DNA of 64,000 nt from Cyclaneusma minus (Eukaryota > Ascomycota > Leotiomycetes > Marthamycetales > Marthamycetaceae), in the NCBI GenBank assembly GCA_037179335.1, contig JAKZHN010000026.1, positions 310,001-374,000 on the forward strand. Reading direction: 5' to 3'. The stretch's first letter is position 1, and each line of letters begins with the position of its first letter. A program made the position numbers and the translations under genes. Below, piece by piece: positions 1 to 8,228 of the stretch. The notes under the pieces are model-generated. The model ran no database searches. It saw only the letters and a list, made by a program, of their open reading frames with translations, and was not told the origin of the DNA.

Positions 1-851
1 AGAACGGCGGATAGTCTAACGCTGCCATCCAGAGCTACAAAAGGCCTGTCGAGTGTCGACGGTCGAACGGCTTGCTGCCTCTCAACACTGCGGCCCGCGC
101 AAGACTCTCTCCGCCGACCCCCACGGTCCTGTCTTGCTCAAGCTCTCTTCTACTACTTGAAACTCCCTCTCTTTTTTCCCTCTCTCCCACCCCCAATTCT
201 TCCTCGTCATTCTCAAAACCTTCCCGTGCCAAAAAAGCTTCCCTTTCCTCCTGGAAGCCCGCTTGTTCTCCTTCGCCCAGCTCTCTCCTCCTATTGGCCT
301 GACGCAGCGCCGTCTTCCCCTCCTTCGCACCCAGGCGCCATCTTCTCGGTCCTTGGAAGCTACATCACCACCACTTACTCGCTGAGTCGCTCGCCGCCCG
401 TTACACAAGGCCGCTGAGACTCGACCCGCAGGAAAGTTGTTTGGTCTGGCTCGTCCTCGCGTGGGGGCCCCTGCGAAGGTCACCTCAGTTCTGAGAGCCT
501 CGTCAGTATTGCCTTTTCCAGGCTGCTGCATCTGTCGACTTCGGCTCCAATTGGCATCCTTTGCCTGGTCCGGGAGCCGGGACTGCCTCTACCCTCGTGT
601 CGGTCTGCGAGATCAGAGCACGCACGGCCGCGAGCATCGAGATCGAGGGTCCCCTTGGCCGAGAGCAGCAGCTGTCTACTTGACCCTGCCCTCTCGTACC
701 TCCTGACGCTTCTGTGCCGTCTCGACTCTGCTACTGGCGCCAGCTTGCCCGTGAACTCGCCCTTCACCACTGTCTTCACCGGCCTCTCGCGCATCTGCTT
801 TTGCTCACTCATGCGGTACTTGCGTGCTTCGTTATTGCCTTCTCGTGGCAC
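1..851. other. upstream region of the velvet gene, no gene seen
   Basis: About 850 bases of pyrimidine-rich sequence (long C/T runs at 100-420) with no recognisable coding region. It is most likely the promoter and long 5' leader of the velvet gene that follows; CT-rich leaders are common in filamentous fungi. Overlapping open frames on both strands here look compositional. Confidence 0.5.
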
Positions 852-2276
852 ATGTCTCGATCTCCATATCCGTCAGCTTCACTGTCCTATCCTCCCAATC
901 CTCCGGTGACCACAATGGCTGTGGCAGGCCCGACCCGACCGCATAACCAACCGCAATTCCTCCAACCACTGCCACATGGTACACACAGTGCCGATGCTAG
1001 CGGCTTCCTGCATCGGCATCACTACGAAGATTCGCCAATCTCCCTACCGCCCATCAGTCCCTACCCCCGAGAGCAGGAGAAATACACGCCGGCCCAGCCT
1101 GCAAGACACAGGATGGCCCATCCTCTCCATATGAGCGAGCAGCATCCTTCCGCTCCTCTGGGGCATATCATCTACCCACCGGATCAGTCGCCCCACTCCC
1201 TAGGCGCCGACATGTCCTCGAGAAATGGGAGTATGGATCGAGGACCGCAGTCGCCGTCTTTCCATCTCAATCATGGGCTGATGGCTCAGCCGCGCATGGC
1301 AAGAAAGATAGGTCAGCGACGGAATAACTATCTCAAAGATGACTCGGATGTTAATCGTCTGCCAGCCGCTCGCGAGGCTTACTACGGCAGTGAAAGTGCC
1401 TCGCCCACCGATCATAAAATGCAGCCATATCCGAATTCAGTGGTTATGCCGACAAGGCCACGATATAATGATCCTTCAGCCCAGCGATCACCACCGCCAG
1501 CAAGGAAGCCATCGAGTGTCATGCAGATATCGGGTTTGCTCAGCGCCCCGGAGGAGTACGAGCTAGCAGCAACCCCGCGTATCGACAGAGAGCTGATCGT
1601 TCCTCACAGTCAAAAGCCACAATACATTGTTAGTATTCGACAGCAACCTATAGCGGCAAGAGCATGCGGGTTTGGCGAGCGAGACAGGAGAGTCATCGAC
1701 CCGCCGCCAATTGTGCAACTATCGATCAATCATCCAAGTTCCTCCCCGAACGAGCTCAGCGCCATGTTGCGGAACCCGTTCCTCGTTGTCCACTGTACTC
1801 TTTTCAGCGAAGACGGGACTAGCGAGGAGACAGCGATGCCGAGTGCTACCGATCGTCGGCAACAAAGGAGACTTATGGGCACTTTGGTGGCATCGCCTTT
1901 TGTCGGCCGTGACGAAAACGACGAGGAAGGGTGTTTCTTCTGCTTCCCAGACTTGTCCTGCCGCACGCCGGGACGATTCAAGCTTCGTTTCCAACTGATC
2001 GTACTTGATCCGACGCGGATGATCCCGGGCAATTGCGCACCTACGCGTGCCTCGGTGATGACTGATGTGTTCCAAGTCTTCAACGCCAAGGACTTTCCGG
2101 GCATGCGAGCAAGCACCGAACTCACGAAGCAGTTGAAGGAGCAGGGTTGCCTTATTTCGGTCAAAAGGGGAAACGACCGGGGCAACCTACGGGCTAGAAA
2201 TGAGAGTGACGATGACGAGGATGGTGGCCCCCAGGCGTTGGAGGGAGGGCAGCGCAGCAAGAGAAGTAAAAGATAG
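852..2276 (+). CDS. velC: velvet-family developmental regulator, VelC-like
   Basis: Velvet proteins are fungal DNA-binding regulators that couple development with secondary metabolism in the nucleus. The product is 474 residues in one exon. The first 250 residues are a low-complexity Pro/His/Ser-rich region. The velvet domain covers about residues 253-435: it opens with SIRQQPIAARACGFGERDRR and DPPPIVQL, has the FFCFPDLSCRTPGRF core, and ends with DVFQVFNAKDFPGM. An acidic then basic tail (DDDED, KRSKR) could be a nuclear localisation signal. The C-terminal place of the domain and the CFFCFPDLSCRT segment fit VelC better than VosA, VelB or VeA. The start is uncertain: ATG 915 has a better context (A at -3, G at +4) and would give 453 residues. 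The frame is also open back to 714. Assignment to the family is firm, to VelC likely. Confidence 0.85.
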   Translation: MSRSPYPSASLSYPPNPPVTTMAVAGPTRPHNQPQFLQPLPHGTHSADASGFLHRHHYEDSPISLPPISPYPREQEKYTPAQPARHRMAHPLHMSEQHPSAPLGHIIYPPDQSPHSLGADMSSRNGSMDRGPQSPSFHLNHGLMAQPRMARKIGQRRNNYLKDDSDVNRLPAAREAYYGSESASPTDHKMQPYPNSVVMPTRPRYNDPSAQRSPPPARKPSSVMQISGLLSAPEEYELAATPRIDRELIVPHSQKPQYIVSIRQQPIAARACGFGERDRRVIDPPPIVQLSINHPSSSPNELSAMLRNPFLVVHCTLFSEDGTSEETAMPSATDRRQQRRLMGTLVASPFVGRDENDEEGCFFCFPDLSCRTPGRFKLRFQLIVLDPTRMIPGNCAPTRASVMTDVFQVFNAKDFPGMRASTELTKQLKEQGCLISVKRGNDRGNLRARNESDDDEDGGPQALEGGQRSKRSKR

Positions 2277-2911
2277 GAGGATCCATGTTAAGATGGAAAT
2301 ATACCTTATGTACGACTACATGAGATGGATGAGCCATGTTGATGGGCGGCAATGCAAAATTGGCATTCTATGGAGGGCGTTTCTAGACGCCCGGGGAGCA
2401 CGAGTGACGAGATTCCTTTCGGTGTTCTGGGAATTTGGAAAGGAATCGACATCACTGGGGAGGGACGTAGGGAGGCAATTTACTGTTTTAGAATCAGGCT
2501 TTGGGATTGGCAAGTCTGGGACTAGCTAGCGCATATCTCGCCATATCTGCTGCGATATCAATATATACATATCACCGAAGCTGAGCATGCTCGTCAAGTG
2601 TGTCGTGAATTTAATGGATGACGGTGCAGCGCTGCTGTTTGGTGCATTCGGAGCGGGACAGCTATTTATGGAGATCTGTCACGTGAATGGCGGCAGGGTC
2701 GCACAAGGCTTAGTTTTTTCGAGTAAAAAGGGTCTTGGCTCCCCCCACCATTAGAGCTGGGGCCTTCTTTGACGCGCTCCGCGCCCCACGTCAAAATTTC
2801 ATTGCGCTTCGCCAGGCCTTGACAGACGGTGTCGCTTTTCTCTTGCGCTGCTCCAGCCCTCCACCTATGTCTTCCGCAGAGAACAAGCCTCCCGGCGGCA
2901 GCTCGAGCAAG
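2277..2911. other. intergenic region between velvet and CTP synthase genes
   Basis: About 630 bases holding the 3' region of the velvet gene and the promoter of CTP synthase. A pyrimidine-rich stretch lies around 2815-2860 just before the CTP synthase start. No other gene seen. Confidence 0.5.
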
Positions 2912-4929
2912 ATGAAATACGTTCTCGTTTCCGGAGGTGGGTTTGGAATTTGCTCTGCTACGACCCTCTTCTGACATGATGGCCTCGCAGGTGTCATTTC
3001 GGGCATTGGAAAAGGCGTCCTCGGTATGTGGCTTCTTGAATAGCTTTCTTCTCGCAATGAATATACGCTGATATGCCACGTCTCCTCTAGCCTCTTCCAC
3101 CGGCCTGCTGCTGAAAACGATCGGTCTGAAGATATGTATTTTGATTGTACCACTGCGCTCACTGAGGAGGGGCTAATTGGCTGTGCACGTCTCGTCCATC
3201 AAGGTTGACCCGTACATGAACGTCGATGCTGGCACCATGGCTCCGACCGAGTAAGACGCTCGATGCCTGCATCTGGTGACTCTTCTCTGACTGGCGCGCA
3301 GGCATGGCGAAGTCTTTGTCCTCGACGATGGCGGTGAAGTCGACCTCGACCTAGGCAACTACGAGAGATACCTCAACATCACCTTGACTCGCGAGAACAA
3401 CATTACGACTGGAAAGATCTACCAGCATGTGATCGAGCGTGAGCGTCGAGGCGACTACCTCGGCCGCACGGTGCAGGTTGTCCCTCACTTGACCGATGCC
3501 ATCCAGGACTGGATCGAGAGGGTTGCGCGGATACCTGTCGACGATACGAACGAGACGCCCGACGTGTGCATCATTGAGCTGGGTGGCACAGTGGGAGACA
3601 TTGAGAGTGCGCCGTTTATCGAAGCTATGCGACAGCTGAGGAGGCGGGCTGGCAAGGACAACTTCCTGCAGATACACGTCTCGCTCATCCCGGTGATTGC
3701 AGGTGAACAGAAGACAAAACCCACCCAGCAGGCGATCAGGGATGTGCGAAGTGCCGGCTTGAGCCCGGATCTGGTTAGGCCTCCTTCTCAAGTATGCAAA
3801 AAGCCGGAACTAATATGCGCAGATTGCATGCAGATGTGAGGTGCCTCTCGACAAGGCGACTACCGACAAGGTCGCCATGTTCTGTCAGGTCGAGCCCGAG
3901 CAAGTCGTTGCAGTTCACAATGTTGCGTCGACCTATCACGTACCCTTACTTCTGGAAAAACAAGGCTTGGTGGGCACGATCAAAGAAATTTTGAAGCTCG
4001 ACAACGTACCCAAGTCCCCCGCAATCGTCAAACGAGGACAGGATACCTGGCAAGCATGGAAAACCCTCACAACAGCACAAGACCGACTCTTCGACACTGT
4101 GTCAATTGCCCTCGTAGGCAAGTACACTGACCTACACGACTCGTATCTCAGCGTCATCAAGTCCCTCGAGCACTCAGCCATGCACTGCGGCAAGAAGCTG
4201 AATCTGATCTGGGTCGACGCCTCCCACCTCGAAGAGCAAGCCAAGACCGACAATCCAGCCGCGTTCCACAAAGCCTGGCACGAAGTCTGCACCGCCGACG
4301 GAATTCTAGTTCCCGGCGGATTTGGCCATCGCGGCACCGAGGGCATGATCAAAGCCGCAGAATGGGCGCGTACGAACAAAACGCCCTACCTGGGTATCTG
4401 CCTAGGCATGCAGATTGCCGTGATTGAGTTCGCGCGCCACGTTTGCAACATCCCGCTCGCGAGCAGCATCGAATTGTCCTCGCAGTGTCCCGACCCTGTA
4501 GTCATCTTCATGCCCGAGATCGACAAGACGGCGCTGGGCGGCACCATGCGACTCGGCAACCGACCAACGATCTTCCAGGAAGGCAGTGAGTGGTCGAAAC
4601 TGCGCGCGATGTATGGCGAGAAGAAAACCATCAACGAGAGACATAGGCACCGCTACGAGGTGAACCCGGAATACGTGGACCGGCTTTCGGAGGGCGGACT
4701 GCATTTCGTGGGCAAGGATGACAAGGGCGAGCGGATGGAAATTCTGGAACTGAAGGACCATCCCTGGTATGTGGGCGTGCAGTTCCACCCCGAATACCTG
4801 AGCCGCGTGCTTGCGCCCAGCAAGCCTTACCTGGGCTTTGTGGCGGCAGCTGCGGGCTGTCTAGATGCCATCACGAAGCGGTTGGTTGAGCGGTCGGATG
4901 AGGATTTGGCCAGCGGTGTTAGCATCTAG
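2912..4929 (+). CDS. URA7: CTP synthase (glutamine-hydrolysing)
   Basis: Converts UTP to CTP using ATP and glutamine, the last step of de novo pyrimidine nucleotide synthesis, in the cytosol. Exons: 2912-2936, 2991-3023, 3091-3131, 3189-3250, 3302-3773, 3823-4929, giving 579 residues, the same length as yeast Ura7. The synthase domain starts with MKYVLVSGG and SGIGKGVLASS. The glutamine amidotransferase domain has the GGFGHRG oxyanion segment, the nucleophile in YLGICLGMQ, and the His/Glu pair in GVQFHPEY. The third intron (3132-3188) begins AT and ends AC; removing it joins GLK to VSSIKVDPYMN exactly as in the family, and I see no GT-AG alternative that does. An in-frame ATG at 2867 would add 15 residues, but ATG 2912 has A at -3 and matches the yeast N-terminus. 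Confidence 0.96.
3132..3188 (+). other. AT-AC intron in the CTP synthase gene
   Basis: This 57-nt segment interrupts the conserved N-terminal coding sequence. It starts ATATGT, which is the usual fungal GTATGT donor with G1 changed to A, and ends CTGTGCAC, so its termini are AT and AC. A CTAAT branch-like site lies 12 nt before the end, the normal fungal spacing. The in-frame stop TAA at 3174-3176 shows that it cannot be read through. The donor lacks the U12-type ATATCCTT consensus, so it looks like a U2-type AT-AC intron. Confidence 0.8.
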
Positions 4930-6073
4930 GCACGATTAGAGGAATAGTAGATGCATTTGCGGTGTTATCAATGGATCAGAAAGCGGGCCGAGGTTTCCCA
5001 GCTTGCGATTTTAGAAGAGAAAAAAAGGCGTTGGTTTTTCGGGACATGCTGGATGAGTAGATTAGCAGGCAAGATAGAAGTCTTGATATCCCCACGGACT
5101 ATTTGAATGGCACGACCTGTTGTGTCGTCAGCATCTTTGTACGAATAGTAGCAGGAAAGTCTGCGAAGGCTGTTTGACATTTTGTCGGGAGGTGTTGTCA
5201 GATTAGATCAAGTTATTTGTGGTCCGTCAGCGCCCACCCGTTCTCTGGCCGTCCTCGTCGAGGTCGACTCAGGGGGTAGGCTCGGGAGGCTCGTGTGTCT
5301 TCATACAACGTGTGCGTCTGTAGGGGAGAGGAGGTTGAGACATTTGTGAATACGTACGAGGGGTAGTATGAAAGATTTCCAATTACTTGGAATATCATTT
5401 GCGGACAACGTGGCTTGACTCGAGAGGCGCACGCGGTTACTCGTCTGGCACGCAGTAGGTGGCGCGGTTTGCGGCGATATTGTCGCATCTCTATGTTGAG
5501 GACGGCGACGGCGACAGGGTCAAGCGCCGAAGTCATGGACAGCGATTCTTTTGATGCGAGTTGGTGTCGCTGCCATGTTGGTGGTGTTGACGGGCGGCCT
5601 GGGGACAGGGATGATTGGCGGGCGGCTCGGCTCAATAATTGTCAATGCTCAGCGGACGCGCCCGCTACCAGCCATAAATAAGGGCCTACTCTACCCCTCG
5701 GACTCGCCGCGAAAAAAAAAAGACTTGAAGCATCCCACTCGACACACACCGACCCGGATTACGGATTAATTCGAGGCCCGCGCCCTCCCCGCAGCCACCG
5801 TGCGCACTTTCTTGTTTGCCCAAGACTTTGTCGACCAGGTCCAAGAATTGTTGGGCGACCCAGAAAGAGGAGCGCGCATACGTGCCTTCCTTCTCGCTTA
5901 CCTTAGGGTTTTCAAGCTGTATATCTGGGCAGGTGTGATAGGACAACCAGTCTGGTATACACATATACTACAACGGGCGCAACATACTCATAGCCGGCCC
6001 AATATATCTGGGGCTCAACATCGGGCGAAAAGCAGTGGAGCTCTATCAAGCTCGACGTGCAATCCGCGCAGCC
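4930..6073. other. intergenic region between CTP synthase and NC2-alpha genes
   Basis: About 1.1 kb with no recognisable gene. One isolated 19-bp motif resembling the dispersed 19-bp repeat family of this window (TTCCAATTACTTGGAATAT) lies near 5377. The last few hundred bases are presumably the NC2-alpha promoter and leader. Confidence 0.4.
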
Positions 6074-7279
6074 ATGGCCAATGATACCGAGGATACTTAT
6101 AGGCCCCAGTCACCTGACCTATCGTCGCTAGCCTTCATGGACGATATCCCTTCACCACCACCGCTCTATCGCCCTCGGTCGCCTTTGCTGCCGCCGTCCT
6201 TTGCGCCTGCCGCCGAGCCAACTTACACCCAATTCCCGTCTCCATTCTACCCGACACAGAACCAATACAACACATTCCCCGCGCGCAGAGCCAATCCCGC
6301 CGCCCTGCATTCCTTCCAGGCTGCCCCACAGTCACCGCAAAGGCAAGCACCACAACAACTGCCTTCCGCCCACTTCCAAACCTACCCGCGCCAGCGACAA
6401 CCGCGACATCAGTCTCAGTCCCAATTCCAGGACCCCTACGTCTCCTCGCCCTACTTCGCCGCCCCCCATTTCGCCTCCGATCCCACAGCCCAGTCGGCTC
6501 TCGCGTCCGGTGCAGGAGACCAACACGACCAGCACAGCATGGGGCGCGCCACGCGTGGCTCGAAAGCTGCCGCCGCTGCCCAGATAGCTGCCCAGACTGC
6601 GGATATGGACGTAGACGAAGACGCGTACGGAGAAGACGCCGATCCGGGCCCTGTGCAAGCCCAATTGCAAGCACAAGCACAATCCCAGGCTGCACCGGAT
6701 CACGACAATAACCACAACGACAAGGATAACAACGATGGCAACAACGATAGCCATGGCCTTGGACCGAGTCGTGGCATAGATATTAAGACGAAGTTTCCCG
6801 TGGCAAGAATCAAGAGGATCATGCAGGCGGACGAGGAGGTCGGGAAGGTAGCGCAGGTCACGCCTGTCGCCGTGTGTAAGTTTTTGCCCCTTATCAAGCC
6901 TTGTCAAGTCGGTCACTGTATGCTGGCGAGAACAAGAAAACCAAATTCTGACGAGGGTTGGTGGTCGCATTTTGCTAACATTCTTTTGATACAAATAGCC
7001 AAAGCACTGGAGCTCTTCATGATCTCCCTCGTCACCAAATCTAGCGAAGTAGCGAAATCGAAATCCTCCAAACGCATCACGGCCGCACACCTGAAGAGCG
7101 CCATCGAATCAGACGAGCAATTTGACTTTTTGGGCGAAATCGTGAGCAAGGTAGCAGAACAGCCGGAGGCGTCGTCGGGAAGAAAGGGTGTGGGGGTGAA
7201 GAGCGAGGATGACAGTGATGACGCAGCCAGTGCGCCAAAAAGGAGAGGCAAGGGGAGGAGGAAGAAGAGCGAGGGCTAG
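6074..7279 (+). CDS. BUR6: NC2-alpha subunit (Bur6/DRAP1-like), histone-fold transcription repressor
   Basis: NC2-alpha pairs with NC2-beta through histone folds and binds TBP on promoters, blocking TFIIA and TFIIB. Exons 6074-6875 and 6999-7279 give 360 residues. The first 237 residues are a long Pro/Gln/Asn-rich extension unlike the short yeast and human proteins. The histone fold (about 238-325) carries TKFPVARIKRIMQADEEVGK, then VTPVAVSKALELF and FDFLGEIV, closely matching DRAP1. The C-terminus is basic (KRRGKGRRKK). The 123-nt intron (6876-6998) is a multiple of three and has no in-frame stop, so a retained-intron form would insert 41 residues inside the histone fold. An in-frame GTG lies upstream at 6035, but ATG 6074 is the first plausible start. 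Confidence 0.92.
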   Translation: MANDTEDTYRPQSPDLSSLAFMDDIPSPPPLYRPRSPLLPPSFAPAAEPTYTQFPSPFYPTQNQYNTFPARRANPAALHSFQAAPQSPQRQAPQQLPSAHFQTYPRQRQPRHQSQSQFQDPYVSSPYFAAPHFASDPTAQSALASGAGDQHDQHSMGRATRGSKAAAAAQIAAQTADMDVDEDAYGEDADPGPVQAQLQAQAQSQAAPDHDNNHNDKDNNDGNNDSHGLGPSRGIDIKTKFPVARIKRIMQADEEVGKVAQVTPVAVCKFLPLIKPCQVGHCMLARTRKPNSDEGWWSHFANILLIQIAKALELFMISLVTKSSEVAKSKSSKRITAAHLKSAIESDEQFDFLGEIVSKVAEQPEASSGRKGVGVKSEDDSDDAASAPKRRGKGRRKKSEG

Positions 7280-8228
7280 TGGATTGGTCTTTGCTGCTTT
7301 TTCAGGGACGTATACTGGGTGGAGTGTGTACGGATAGGGAGGGCTTCGGGAATCTCAATCTTCGGAGTTTGGGGGGTGGGATAGCAGACACGCGTGTTTG
7401 CTCTGCATGGCATGGCATGGGCGTAAAATACGGATGCTAGGGGCTAGCTATATGAGGTATGGTGGAATAGGAAAAGTCCTGCCTAGTACCCCAGCGGACG
7501 GGGTAATTCAATATATCGCGTCGATTACCCGTCATTCTCTTGTCTGTTGCCAATGGTGAAGTAATATGCCAAGGGAATTGTCTCATAAGGGGAGGCTTCA
7601 AGCTTGCAACAGCAGAAAAGTCCGATCAGAAAACGAAAAAGGAAAATCCAGGTCCTGCTTCCTCGAGGGAGGAGAGGTGTAGGTCGGTTTAACCATTAAG
7701 AATACTCCTAATCACTGGCGATACTTTTAACCATTGGGGATATTACCAATTCCTGGGGATATTCCTAGTCACTGGGGATACCCCTAATCCTTGGGGGCAT
7801 TCTTAAACAATGGGGATATGGCCAATCCGTGGGAATATTCTCAGTTGATCGGAGTTTTCCTAATTCCCACGGATGCTTCTCTTATTGAAGGGCGTTCAGA
7901 CTTTCGTCGTATGACTTGTAGCACACGGAAAAGAAATTGTGGTCAGTGTATTCACACAAACTGCCGTGGAAAGTGGTACAGATGCTTATTTCTTCTTCCT
8001 CTCGCCTTCGCTAACCCTGTCACCCTAAGCAATCCGAGCTCAGTCTTTTGCTGCCTTTCACCTTTTCACTAAGATTTCAGGCTCTTATCTCTGCACACAT
8101 CTCAATTATGCCTGTGGAATCTCGCCGCAAATTTAAGTTAGTTTCCGTCGGACCTCGGAGAGCATGTCTTCAAGCTGGAATATCTTCTTTGTGTATGTAA
8201 TGTCCCGTGCACCAGTATGTTCATCAAC
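7280..8228. other. intergenic region between converging NC2-alpha and CLC genes
   Basis: About 950 bases between two convergent genes. It holds 3' ends and the 19-bp tandem array at 7704-7893. No coding region is convincing. Confidence 0.5.
7704..7893. repeat. 19-bp tandem repeat array A (10 degenerate units)
   Basis: Ten consecutive units keep exact 19-bp register, starting at 7704, 7723, 7742, 7761, 7780, 7799, 7818, 7837, 7856 and 7875. Typical units are ATTCCTAGTCACTGGGGAT and ACCCCTAATCCTTGGGGGC. Units differ at many positions but share a CCTAATC-like left half and a GGGGAT-like right half. Arrays of the same period occur at 26192, 27975 and 36842. Confidence 0.85.

Noticed and set aside
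82..531. 149-codon open frame on - at the left edge
   Set aside because: It lies opposite the CT-rich leader of the velvet gene. The Arg/Gly/Lys-rich product reflects composition and shows no domain.
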